Assembly (NCBI RefSeq): GCF_014490035.1
Contig: NZ_CP061008.1
Span: 5,890,001 to 5,954,000, forward strand
DNA length: 64,000 bases
Reading direction: 5' to 3'
Origin: Achromobacter xylosoxidans
GTDB lineage: Bacteria > Pseudomonadota > Gammaproteobacteria > Burkholderiales > Burkholderiaceae_B
In this document: positions 15,616 to 26,500 of the stretch, piece after piece
How positions within the stretch are numbered: position 1 is the first letter of the stretch
Layout: each line of letters begins with the position of its first letter
Program-made: the position numbers and the translations under genes
The notes under the pieces: generated by a model
Told to the model about the DNA's origin: nothing
Database searches by the model: none
What the model saw: the letters and a program-made list of their open reading frames with translations, nothing else

Positions 15616-15958
15616 CTATAACGCTGTAGGCTATAGGACCTGAGTATTAGCGTTTGTGCCGTTCATAAGTTTCAAAGCAGTCTGAGGTTATTCACCTCAG
15701 TCTTGAGAACTTGGAACAAAATTAATGCAATCACAACCCGTACTTATCTTCATCGGCTTGCGCCGAGTACTTGATAAGTACATTTTCGTTGTGCTTCTTC
15801 CAGATTGTTAAAGAACAAATATAGCTGTTGAGTAAAACCCAACTCATAACACTGCGAGCAGCGCTATGAGTTAGCCTCTACACGGCATCAAAAACATTGA
15901 CACCAGCTACATCAAACAACCGATAAGTGTGGACGCTTAACACGAGCACTAAGCTCTG
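15616..15958 (-). other. 16S-23S spacer of the right operon, without tRNA genes
   Basis: The 23S-proximal 240 bases and the 16S-proximal 60 bases match the left operon spacer closely, but the block holding tRNA-Ala and tRNA-Ile is absent. The join lies about 15880-15905. A hairpin (AACTCATA with TATGAGTT, about 15840-15872) and a boxA are kept. No cloverleaf can be drawn in this spacer. Confidence 0.9.
15804..15817 (-). promoter_or_regulatory. boxA in the 16S-23S spacer, right operon
   Basis: Minus strand TGTTCTTTAACAAT, identical to the left operon spacer site. Confidence 0.8.
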
Positions 15959-17489
<1,531 letters not shown>

Positions 17490-17684
17490 AATCTCTGTAT
17501 TTGTTTCGTATTTCTTAACCCCCGAAAGGGTCGAGTCATACGTCGCTACTCAAAGGAAGTGAGGTATGTTCTTAAACTTGACGTCTAAGGTACTTCACTT
17601 CTAGTGAGCACTTGATTTCATTGTGCTTGTGACCGAAGTCACATTGCACCCGCATCAAGCGCCCACACTTATCGGTTGTTTAAT

Positions 17685-17697
17685 TGTTAAAGAGCGG
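17685..17697 (-). promoter_or_regulatory. boxA in the leader of the right rRNA operon
   Basis: Minus strand CCGCTCTTTAACA, at the same distance from 16S as in the left operon. The leaders of the two operons are nearly identical from 16S up to this site. Confidence 0.8.
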
Positions 17698-17783
17698 TAC
17701 TGCTAAATTCTGTACTACTTACTGCCTGCTCGCTTCGCTACGCCGCTTTCGCTGGCGCCGCGTTGTTTGCAGCAGAGAACGAG

Positions 17784-17812
17784 ATTATGAAGAAGTTTTT
17801 TTCGCTTGTCAA
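17784..17812 (-). promoter_or_regulatory. Core promoter of the right rRNA operon
   Basis: Minus strand TTGACA (17812-17807), 17-base spacer, CATAAT (17789-17784). The flanks CTCGTT and the -35/-10 boxes match the left operon although the spacer sequence differs. Confidence 0.85.
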
Positions 17813-17844
17813 GTCAGCGTCACATACTGCGTTTCGCTTTCTTG

Positions 17845-17995
17845 CTTGCGACCCCTTCAGGCCCGCCTCTCTTAGCAGCTATCGAAATATCAGGGTTAAC
17901 CCTAAGTTTTCGGCAACTGCCAAGCCCAAGACTATAACACGATTTTTGCAGATTGTGCAACTGGCTTTTGCCTAACTTGCACCTCATCCTGCAAC
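17845..17995 (-). promoter_or_regulatory. Upstream promoter module B (right rRNA operon)
   Basis: Minus strand TTGCAC (17960-17955), 18 bases, TATAGT (17936-17931), then the perfect 12-base palindrome AGGGTTAACCCT at 17903-17892. TTGCA and TGCAA also form an inverted repeat at the -35 position. Closely related to module C just upstream. Confidence 0.6.
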
Positions 17996-18009
17996 CCCAT
18001 CGCCGCCGC

Positions 18010-18160
18010 TTTCGCTTCAGACCCGAGACCGGTTACCGCCTGGAGGCTAGCGATATAAGGGATAACCCTTAATAAACATCACCAGCCAAGCCCAAGACTA
18101 TAGCACGACTTTTGCAGATTACGCAACTGGCTTCTGCCTAATTTGTTGCAATCCTTGCAA
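18010..18160 (-). promoter_or_regulatory. Upstream promoter module C (right rRNA operon)
   Basis: Minus strand TTGCGT (18126-18121), 18 bases, TATAGT (18102-18097), then AAGGG-N4-CCCTT at 18070-18057. It shares long matches with module B on both sides of TATAGT, so B and C look like a tandem duplication of about 165 bases. Confidence 0.58.
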
Positions 18161-18277
18161 TAACCGCTGGGCAACATCGCTGCTGACCTGGCGGCAGGCC
18201 GGCTTGGTTTCCCTTAGCTAACCCGCGTGCTTGCTTGGCTTCGCGCTTCAAAACTGCCCGAATCGCGAAGGAGCGAG

Positions 18278-18309
18278 ACTATAGCACGGAATTTTGGCGG
18301 GATTGCGAA
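18278..18309 (-). promoter_or_regulatory. Possible fourth promoter D (right rRNA operon)
   Basis: Minus strand GTGCTATAGTCT with TATAGT at 18283-18278, as in module C. The -35 region (TTCGCA at 18309-18304) is 20 bases away, longer than optimal. Sequence from here to the Lrp gene at 18428 holds two T-rich or G-rich runs but no gene. Confidence 0.35.
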
Positions 18310-18427
18310 GGTGACACCCTTTTTTTAGAGGATGCTTTTTTTGGGGGACGCACTGCTCGTCCTCGACAACCTCACTGCAAACCCCAAAGAGCGGTACCTA
18401 TATATAGAGAGTGGCTGAAGGCCATAG

Positions 18428-18904
18428 CTAAAGCCGGAGCTCTGTGGTTTCCTTGATCTGCTGAAGGGCGAAGAATGAACGCATGTCTACCACTGCGGGA
18501 TGGCGCATCAGCGTATCCATGGCGAAGCGGGAGAAATGCGCCAGGTCGGCAACCTGTATCCGCAGCAGGTAGTCCATGTCTCCGGACATGGCGTAGCACT
18601 CCACCACCTCCGGCCATAGCTGCACATCGCGGGCGAAGTCGCTCATGGGAGCATGACTGGATCCGCTGTGCTTGTTCAGACGGATGTTTACGTAGGCGAG
18701 CAGGCCCAAGCCGACCTTCTTCGCGTCGATCAGGGCGACGTACTTCTTGATGAAGCCTTTCTCTTCCAGCCGGCGGACCCGCCGCAAACAGGGGCTGGGC
18801 GACAGCGACACACGGTCGGCCAACTCCTGGTTGCTGAGGCGACCATCACGCTGCAGTTCGGCCAGAATCCGTATATCTGTCCTATCCAGCTCAATGTCAG
18901 ACAT
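18428..18904 (-). CDS. Lrp/AsnC-family transcriptional regulator
   Basis: A 158-residue regulator with the usual order: N-terminal winged helix-turn-helix (LDRTDIRILAELQRDGRLSNQELADRV, then SLSPSPCLRRVRRLEEKG as recognition helix) and a C-terminal RAM ligand-binding domain from about residue 65 (VGLGLLAYVNI... ECYAMSGDMDYLLRI). It is divergent from the 4-hydroxyphenylpyruvate dioxygenase gene with 156 bases between. Control of tyrosine catabolism in response to an amino acid is therefore a reasonable inference but not shown by the sequence. Confidence 0.9.
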   Translation of the reverse strand: MSDIELDRTDIRILAELQRDGRLSNQELADRVSLSPSPCLRRVRRLEEKGFIKKYVALIDAKKVGLGLLAYVNIRLNKHSGSSHAPMSDFARDVQLWPEVVECYAMSGDMDYLLRIQVADLAHFSRFAMDTLMRHPAVVDMRSFFALQQIKETTELRL

Positions 18905-19060
18905 TTTCAGCCCTTAATGTTTTCTATCCGGCAATATTATTGCTCAACTCAATGGCTTTCGCGACATGTTTGCAATTGTCTGCCCGTCGTTCCTTCCTAC
19001 AATCTCCGTCTAGACTTGAAGAACAAGTCGTCCTTAAAAACGATGCAAGGGAGCAGACTT

Positions 19061-20173
19061 ATGAGCAGCGCTTTCCAACCCTGGGACAACCCGATGGGTA
19101 CCGCCGGGTTCGAGTTCATTGAATATGCCGCGCCGGATCCCGCCGCGCTGCGCAAGGTGTTCGAACTGCTGGGCTTCAAGGCCATCGCCAAGCACCGCCA
19201 CAAGGACGTGACCCTGTACCGCCAAGGCGGCGTGAACTTCCTGATCAACGCAGAACCGGATTCCTTCGCCCAGCGTTTCGCGCGCCTGCATGGCCCGTCG
19301 ATCTGTGCGATCGGCTTCCGTGTGCAAGATGCCAACGCCGCCTACAAGCGCGCCCTGGAACTGGGCGCGTGGGGCTTCGATTCGCACAGCGGCCCGATGG
19401 AACTGAACATTCCGGCGATCAAGGGCATCGGCGATTCGCTTATCTACCTGGTGGATCGCTGGAGCGGCAAGGACGGCCACGGCGGTATCGGCGACATCAG
19501 CATCTATGACGTGGACTTCGTGCCCGTGGATCCGCAAAACGCCCAAGCCGACCTGAATCACCGCGGCGCCGGCCTGACGCTGGTGGACCACCTGACGCAC
19601 AACGTGCACAAGGGCCGCATGGCCGAGTGGGCCGAGTTCTACGAACGCCTCTTCAATTTCCGCGAAGTGCGCTATTTCGACATCGAAGGCAAGGTGACGG
19701 GCGTGAAGTCCAAGGCCATGACCTCGCCTTGCGGCAATATCCGCATTCCGATCAACGAGGAAGGCACGGAAGAGAAAGGCCAGATCCAGGAATACCTGGA
19801 CCTGTACCGCGGTGAAGGCATCCAGCACATCGCCATGGCCACGGAAGACATCTACGCCACCATCGAGGCGCTGCGCCAAAATGGCGTGGTGTTCCTGGAC
19901 ACGCCCGAAACCTACTACGAGCTGCTGGACCGCCGTCTGCCGAACCACGGCGAAGACGTGGCGCGCCTGCAGAAGAACCGCATCCTATTGGACGGCGCCC
20001 CCGGCGGCGGCCTGCTGCTGCAGATTTTCACCGAAAACCAGATCGGCCCGATCTTCTTCGAGATCATCCAGCGCAAGGGCAACGACGGCTTCGGCGAAGG
20101 CAACTTCAAGGCCCTGTTCGAGTCGATCGAACTGGATCAGATGCGGCGCGGCGTGGTGAAGACCGTCGAATAA
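19061..20173 (+). CDS. hppD: 4-hydroxyphenylpyruvate dioxygenase
   Basis: Converts 4-hydroxyphenylpyruvate to homogentisate in tyrosine breakdown, with an Fe(II) centre. The 370-residue protein has two vicinal-oxygen-chelate domains. The iron ligands are visible as H177 (LVDHLTHNV), H256 (IQHIAMATED) and E325 (LLLQIFTEN). The C-terminal gating helix region GFGEGNFKALFESIELDQMRRG is typical. The ATG at 19061 follows AAGGGAG; the long upstream extension of the frame runs antisense into the Lrp gene and is rejected. A strong terminator follows. No other homogentisate-pathway gene is in the window. Confidence 0.96.
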   Translation: MSSAFQPWDNPMGTAGFEFIEYAAPDPAALRKVFELLGFKAIAKHRHKDVTLYRQGGVNFLINAEPDSFAQRFARLHGPSICAIGFRVQDANAAYKRALELGAWGFDSHSGPMELNIPAIKGIGDSLIYLVDRWSGKDGHGGIGDISIYDVDFVPVDPQNAQADLNHRGAGLTLVDHLTHNVHKGRMAEWAEFYERLFNFREVRYFDIEGKVTGVKSKAMTSPCGNIRIPINEEGTEEKGQIQEYLDLYRGEGIQHIAMATEDIYATIEALRQNGVVFLDTPETYYELLDRRLPNHGEDVARLQKNRILLDGAPGGGLLLQIFTENQIGPIFFEIIQRKGNDGFGEGNFKALFESIELDQMRRGVVKTVE

Positions 20174-20221
20174 AGACTTCCCCCGCCAGCGCCCGGTGCT
20201 CGGGCATCGGCGCTGGCTTTG

Positions 20222-20250
20222 AAACCTCACCTTGTGGTGAGGTTTTTTTT
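20222..20250 (+). terminator. Intrinsic terminator after hppD
   Basis: AAACCTCACC, loop TTGT, GGTGAGGTTT, then a run of T. Symmetrical enough to end msrA transcripts from the other side as well. Confidence 0.9.
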
Positions 20251-20255
20251 GCCTG

Positions 20256-20810
20256 CTACTTTTGCAGCCGGTCCTGAAACTGCTTGCGGAACTTGGCGAC
20301 CTTGGGCGCGATCACGAATTGGCAATAGCCTTGCTCGGGATGCAGAGCGAAGTAGTTGCTGTGGTAGTCCTCGGCCTGCCAGAACTTGGCGGGCGGCAGC
20401 ACGTGCGTCACGATGGGCGCATCGTAGATTTGCTGGGCATTGACCTCGGCAATGACGGCTTGCGCCTGCTCGCGCTGCGCCTCGTTCTGCCAGAAGATGG
20501 CGGATTCGTATTGCGGACCGACGTCATTGCCCTGGCGGCCCGGCGTGGTGGGGTCGTGGGTCGCGAAGAATACGCGCAGCAAGTCGCTGTAGGACAGTTC
20601 AGCGGGATCGAACTCGATGCGGGCCACTTCGATGTGTCCCGTGTCCTTGCCGCAGACCTGCTCGTAGCTGGGATTGTCCACATGCCCGCCGCTGTAGCCG
20701 GGCAGCACGCTCTTGACCCCGCGCAGCTCGGCGAACACCGCTTCGACGCACCAGAAGCAGCCGCCGCCAAGTACCGCGACCTCATTGCCCGGAGAGGGTT
20801 GTTCTGCCAT
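20256..20810 (-). CDS. msrA: Peptide methionine sulfoxide reductase MsrA
   Basis: Reduces the S-form of methionine sulfoxide in proteins, using thioredoxin. The 184-residue product carries the GCFWC motif with catalytic Cys18, then [50 protein letters not shown]-like (here QYESAIFW) and AEDYHSNYF. No signal peptide, so it is cytoplasmic. The gene is 78 bases downstream of the cytochrome c gene on the same strand, separated by a GC hairpin. Confidence 0.95.
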   Translation of the reverse strand: [184 protein letters not shown]

Positions 20811-20830
20811 GACGATTCCTTCCTGATAAA

Positions 20831-20849
20831 GGGCCGCGGAATGCGGCCC
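20831..20849 (-). terminator. Possible weak terminator between cytochrome c and msrA
   Basis: GGGCCGC, 5-base loop, GCGGCCC followed on the minus strand by TTTATC. The T run is short, so some read-through into msrA is likely. Confidence 0.4.
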
Positions 20850-20888
20850 GGCGCTCCGGCTTTGTGCTTGGAGCGCGAGAGAACAAGA

Positions 20889-21207
20889 CTACTGCTTGGG
20901 GGGAGCCAGCGACAAGATCCATTCGGCGAGCGCGCGGGCGTCGTCCGGGCTGACCTGGGTTTGCGCGGGCATGGGCACGGCGCCCCAGGCGCCGCGGCCG
21001 CCGCCGCGGATCTTGCCTGCCAGGTAATCGACCATGGCATCGCCCTGCCCCGCATAGCGCTCGGCCACGCTCTTGAGCGGCGGGCCGACGCGCTTGGCTT
21101 CGACCTGGTGGCAGGCCATACAGGCCTTGTTCTTGGCCAGATCCAACCCGGTGGTTTGCGCTTGCGCCGCCCCCGCGCCCAGGACGCAGGCGGCGGCCAA
21201 CAACAGA

Positions 21208-21224
<17 letters not shown>
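20889..21224 (-). CDS. Small periplasmic class I cytochrome c
   Basis: A 111-residue c-type cytochrome for electron transfer in the periplasm. A Sec signal peptide (about 1-22, ending AAQA) is followed by a haem site CMACH (35-39). The likely axial methionine lies in WGAVPMPAQ, near a [14 protein letters not shown] helix typical of cytochrome c551/c5 types. The ATG at 21224 overlaps the ilvD stop by 17 bases on the same strand, so translation is probably coupled. Longer frames upstream belong to ilvD sequence. Confidence 0.88.
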
Positions 21225-22893
<1,669 letters not shown>

Positions 22894-23019
22894 GGTCTGT
22901 CTCCTGTCGGCCGCCGGGGCTCGGACATGGCAACCGCCCCGGGGGAACTGGCTCGCTTGCGCGCGAATCTTCAATGTTCGCCGGTTATTATCATTCAACT
23001 TTATTGTGTCGGGCAGAAC

Positions 23020-23808
23020 ATGCTGCAATATCCCCAATTTGATCCCGTCGCCCTGCAGATCGGGCCGCTTGCCATCCACTGGTACGGACTGATGTACCTG
23101 GTGGGCTTCGCCCTGGTGTACCTGCTGGGACGCCGCCGCATCACCTCCGGCCACACTACGTCACTGAACGTGAAGGATCTGGAAGACCTGATCTTCTATA
23201 GCGTGCTGGGCGTGGTGCTGGGCGGACGGCTGGGTTATGTGCTGTTCTACAAGCCCTCTTACTACCTGTCCCATCCGCTGGAAGTGCTGTACCTGTGGCA
23301 GGGCGGCATGTCGTTCCATGGCGGGCTGATCGGCGTGATCGTGGTGATGCTGCTGTTCGCCCGCAAGAAGAAGCTGCCGTTCTTCGCGGTCAGCGATTTC
23401 ATCGCGCCGCTGATTCCGCTGGGGCTGGGTTTTGGCCGCCTGGGCAACTTCATCAATGGCGAACTCTGGGGCCGGCCCACCGATGTGCCGTGGGCCATGG
23501 TGTTTCCGGGCAGCGGCGACGGACTGCCGCGCCACCCCTCGCAGCTCTATGAACTGGGCCTGGAAGGCATCGTGCTGTTTGCACTGCTGTGGTGGTTTTC
23601 GAGCAAACCGCGCCCGCTGGGCCAGGTGAGCGGGCTCTTCCTGATGGGTTACGGAACGTTCCGCTTCCTGGTGGAATTCACCCGCGAGCCAGACAACTTC
23701 CTGGGCCTGCTCGCGGGCGGGTTGAGCATGGGACAGTGGCTGTCCGTGCCGATGGTCGCCCTGGGCGCCATCATGTTCAGCCTTACTGCAAAACGATCGT
23801 CCCGTTGA
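23020..23808 (+). CDS. lgt: Prolipoprotein diacylglyceryl transferase
   Basis: Transfers diacylglycerol from phosphatidylglycerol to the lipobox cysteine of prolipoproteins, in the inner membrane. The 262-residue protein has about seven membrane helices. Signature segments are visible: [52 protein letters not shown] (with the essential arginine and asparagine) and RHPSQLYE. The ATG at 23020 begins [10 protein letters not shown] as expected for the family. The C-terminus overlaps the converging SIMPL gene by 26 bases. Confidence 0.96.
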   Translation: MLQYPQFDPVALQIGPLAIHWYGLMYLVGFALVYLLGRRRITSGHTTSLNVKDLEDLIFYSVLGVVLGGRLGYVLFYKPSYYLSHPLEVLYLWQGGMSFHGGLIGVIVVMLLFARKKKLPFFAVSDFIAPLIPLGLGFGRLGNFINGELWGRPTDVPWAMVFPGSGDGLPRHPSQLYELGLEGIVLFALLWWFSSKPRPLGQVSGLFLMGYGTFRFLVEFTREPDNFLGLLAGGLSMGQWLSVPMVALGAIMFSLTAKRSSR

Positions 23809-24541
23809 CCGCGATGCTGACCGTGACGTTGCCCGCTTCCAGCGGGACGTCCGGGCTATAGCCGCCCGAGGCATCCTTGGCCATGGCCGCGGCGCCCATC
23901 ATGCGCGGCATCGGCACGGGGCCGCCCGAGCCGCCCAGTTCCAACTTGGACAGGCGGTAGCCCGAGAAACCGAAGGCGTTGGCTGCGGCCAGCGCGCGGT
24001 CCTTGAAGGCTTGCGCGGCTTCCTTGAGCAGCTTGCGCTCTTCGGCCTCGCGCACTTCGCGCGACAGCAGGAAGCTGATGTTGGAGATGGCGGTCTTGTC
24101 GGACAGCTTGGACGCCAGAGCGGCCGCGGCTTCGAAGTCCTTCGATTCCAGGATCACTTCGCCCTGGCCGCGCCACGAACCGATCTTGCCCTTGCTGGAA
24201 GTGTTCGGCCAGACGTTGTAGCCGCCGGTGCGCACTTCCACGCCCTTGGTGTCGCGCGCACGCTTGACCACGTCGTCCAAGGCCGCGCTCAGCTTCTTGC
24301 CTGCGGCGGGCTGGTCGGGCGCCTCGACTTCGGCGGACAGGGAAATGCGGACCGTGTCCTGCTTGACTTCAGAAGACGCATTGGCCTGCAGAGTCAGTTC
24401 CGGGGCGCGGCTGGCCGACGCTTCCGCCGCGGCGGCGGGCGCCTGGGTCTGGGCATGGGCGAGCGGCGCGGCGCTCAGAGCGGCCACGGTTGCGCACGCC
24501 GCGCCGAGTTTGGTCAGCGAGAAAACAGGGTGTTTGAACAT
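23783..24541 (-). CDS. Periplasmic SIMPL-domain (DUF541) protein
   Basis: A 252-residue exported protein. Signal peptide residues 1-30 end in APLAHA. The mature part holds a SIMPL domain ([25 protein letters not shown] ... [15 protein letters not shown] ... NISFLLS ... [19 protein letters not shown] ... [14 protein letters not shown]), as in E. coli YggE. Family members are linked to oxidative stress tolerance and outer-membrane signalling, but no enzymatic role is settled. Confidence 0.88.
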   Translation of the reverse strand: MFKHPVFSLTKLGAACATVAALSAAPLAHAQTQAPAAAAEASASRAPELTLQANASSEVKQDTVRISLSAEVEAPDQPAAGKKLSAALDDVVKRARDTKGVEVRTGGYNVWPNTSSKGKIGSWRGQGEVILESKDFEAAAALASKLSDKTAISNISFLLSREVREAEERKLLKEAAQAFKDRALAAANAFGFSGYRLSKLELGGSGGPVPMPRMMGAAAMAKDASGGYSPDVPLEAGNVTVSIAVNGTIVLQ

Positions 24542-24613
24542 GGACTGGTCCTAGAGGGAGGACGAAGGGGAGTGGGGAGGCGCCCGAGGCGGACCTGCTC
24601 TTATGGCAGGCCC

Positions 24614-24810
24614 GCTGGGATAGATGCCCCGCCTGTGCCGTCAAGGCCGGCATCTCGAACCCTGAGGTTCAAGGTGGTCGCGTTCCGAAGAGCGTCGGGT
24701 TCGTCTACAGGAGACGATCACTCCAGCTCTGCACTCCCGCAACCAATATGCCAAAAGACATAGGTTCAGAGAATGTATGGCCTAGTCACGAACACGGCAG
24801 GGACAAACTG
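24614..24810 (-). ncRNA. ssrS: 6S RNA
   Basis: A regulatory RNA that binds the sigma70 RNA polymerase holoenzyme in stationary phase. It lies directly behind zapA on the same strand, the usual position of ssrS. The minus strand carries CACCTTGAACC...GGGTTCGA followed by GGGGCATCTATCCC at the 3' end, as in other 6S RNAs. The closing stem pairs CCCTGCC(-)GTG near 24803-24794 with CACAGGCGGGG near 24638-24627. A hairpin follows (CCTGC/GCAGG, about 24603-24618 and below). Ends are approximate, to within about ten bases. No good protein frame exists here. Confidence 0.82.
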
Positions 24811-24840
24811 AAAATACTTGAATACTGCTTTTATGAACTG

Positions 24841-25152
24841 TCAGAGCAGTTTTTCCTGACCCGACAAGGCGTCATCGAGTACTGCGTTCATGTCCTCGAT
24901 TCTACGCTTGAAGTCGCCGACCGCCAAACCGCCCAGCGGACCATCGGGCGCTTTCATGGCGAGCAGCTCGCCCGCGACTTGCAGCGCGGCCATCACGGCG
25001 ATGCGTTCATTGCTGGAGACCTTGCCCGTGCCCTGGATGCGCAGCATCAGTTGGTCCACGTGGCGCACGGCGGCCAGCAGCGTCGGCTTCTCTTCGGCGG
25101 AACACGCCAGGGAATAGTCGCGCCCCAGTATGGTGACATCTACGCGTTCCAT
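24841..25152 (-). CDS. zapA: Cell division protein ZapA
   Basis: A 103-residue FtsZ-bundling protein that supports Z-ring assembly. It has the family's N-terminal beta segment (MERVDVTILGRDYSLACSAEEK), the conserved IAVMAALQVAGELL helix and a C-terminal coiled coil. Its ATG shares one base with the stop of the upstream coiled-coil gene, showing translational coupling, and the 6S RNA gene follows about 30 bases downstream. Confidence 0.93.
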   Translation of the reverse strand: MERVDVTILGRDYSLACSAEEKPTLLAAVRHVDQLMLRIQGTGKVSSNERIAVMAALQVAGELLAMKAPDGPLGGLAVGDFKRRIEDMNAVLDDALSGQEKLL

Positions 25153-25598
25153 CAGTGTTGCTCTCCAGACGGTGCGCCCGGCAGGCGGGCCAGCACGGCG
25201 TCGATGCGCTCGCGGGCCGATGCGGCGGCCACGCGCAAGCGCTGTAATTCGGTGTCGCGGGTCTGCAAGCTACCCTGCAATTCGGTTTCACGGGCGGAGA
25301 AACGCGACTCGAGCGACTGGCGCTCGGAGGTTTCGCGGGCCAGTTGCTCGCGCAGCGCGGCCTCGGCCTGCTGGGCTTGCTCGAGCATGGAGGTGACCGC
25401 GCCGTCGTGATCCTGAAGCTTGCTCTGGAGCGTGACGATTTCGGCCTCGCGCTCGGCGGCGCGCTGCTTGAGCACACGCTGCTCAGCTTCGGTTTCGTTC
25501 AAGCGTTGGCGCAACGCGTCACGCTCTGCGTGGAGTTGCCGGGTGCGTTGCACCAGTTGCCCTATGCGGGCGGCGAGTTGGTCTAGATCTTGCAGCAT
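25152..25598 (-). CDS. Coiled-coil protein coupled to zapA (ZapB-like position)
   Basis: A 148-residue protein that is almost wholly coiled coil, rich in Ala, Gln, Glu, Arg and Leu (LDQLAARIGQLVQRTRQLHAERDALRQRLNE onward). It begins MLQDLDQLAARI. An upstream ATG at 25646 is possible, but the ATG at 25598 gives a more typical product. Such genes upstream of zapA in betaproteobacteria are usually annotated only as hypothetical; the position and form suggest a divisome partner like ZapB, which is inference. Confidence 0.75.
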   Translation of the reverse strand: MLQDLDQLAARIGQLVQRTRQLHAERDALRQRLNETEAEQRVLKQRAAEREAEIVTLQSKLQDHDGAVTSMLEQAQQAEAALREQLARETSERQSLESRFSARETELQGSLQTRDTELQRLRVAAASARERIDAVLARLPGAPSGEQH

Positions 25599-26022
25599 GG
25601 GCGCTATCGTAAACCATCCTGAGTTGAACGGGGTCTCTTCACGCAAGGTGAGAAACCCGGCAATATTCAGTAGGATTTATCCCTCCCTCATTCGAAAGCC
25701 ACGCATCCGGCCGACCCTGCTTTCGTCTTTCTTTCTATAAACTTTCACTTAGCTTTCAAAAAGCCCTCAAACTTCCTGACCCGTTACAACTCGGGGTCGG
25801 GAGTTCCCGAATTCTAGGGAAAACCCCAGCCTTTCACCGACCTTACAGGGTTTGCAGCGTGGCGGGCGTCCATTACCATTCGCCCTTTCAAGAATCCCAG
25901 CCTTACCTTTCATAAGAACAAATGGCACCCCGAAGTGCCTTTTTTGTGCCTGTCACTCGCCTGTCGGCGGGATTGGCCACAGACCTTTTTATCTACATGC
26001 TGTAAACAGGAGCCAACCAATC
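25599..26022. other. 424-base intergenic region with a plus-strand terminator
   Basis: No protein gene. On the plus strand TTGCAG near 25854, a 16-base gap and TACCAT near 25876 could be a promoter, and a clear terminator sits at 25924-25946. Together they could make a transcript of about 65 bases. Otherwise it is the upstream region of the TctB/TctA pair. Confidence 0.45.
25924..25946 (+). terminator. Intrinsic terminator upstream of the TctB/TctA pair
   Basis: GGCAC, 6-base loop CCCGAA, GTGCC and six T residues. It lies 77 bases before the TctB start and has no gene before it on its own strand. Confidence 0.75.
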
Positions 26023-26487
26023 ATGCAGCTACGCAATCGACAGGACTTCTGGTCGGGGGTGATGTTCATCGCCCTTGGACTGGGATTCGCCTGGCAGGCC
26101 AGCAGCTACCAAATGGGTACTGCCGCCCGAATGGGCCCAGGGTATTTTCCTTTCTGGCTAGGCATAGTTCTGGCATTGCTGGGCGCCATCGTGCTGCTTG
26201 GCTCGATGTCCAAGAAGGCGCACGAAACCCACGTCGACAAGTTCGATTGGCGCATCGTGTTCCTGGTGGTCGGATCGGTCGTGCTCTACGGCTTCATCCT
26301 CAAACTGCTGGGCATCTACATCTCGGTATTCGTTCTGGTTGTGGTCAGCAGCCTGGCCAGCCATGAGTTCAGCCTGAAGGTCGCCGTCGCCAACGGCATC
26401 TTCCTGGTGGTGTTCTCGTATCTGGCATTCGTCAAGGGGCTGGGGCTGATTTTCCCGCTGTGGCCGTCGTTTCTGGGCATGAACTAA
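26023..26487 (+). CDS. tctB: TctB-family small permease subunit of a TTT transporter
   Basis: The small membrane subunit of a tripartite tricarboxylate transporter. 154 residues, about four membrane helices, with the family's N-terminal pattern (DFWSGVMFIALGLGFAWQASSYQMGTAARMGPGYFPFWLG). The ATG at 26023 follows AGGAG. It precedes tctA by 13 bases. No periplasmic TctC/Bug binding protein is adjacent. Confidence 0.9.
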   Translation: MQLRNRQDFWSGVMFIALGLGFAWQASSYQMGTAARMGPGYFPFWLGIVLALLGAIVLLGSMSKKAHETHVDKFDWRIVFLVVGSVVLYGFILKLLGIYISVFVLVVVSSLASHEFSLKVAVANGIFLVVFSYLAFVKGLGLIFPLWPSFLGMN

Positions 26488-26500
26488 GGAGCCTTCGGCC

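Noticed and set aside
18300..18427. A separate small gene between the rRNA promoters and the Lrp gene
   Set aside because: The only frame (18235-18456) runs through the promoter D region and into the Lrp gene on the other strand, with no ribosome site.
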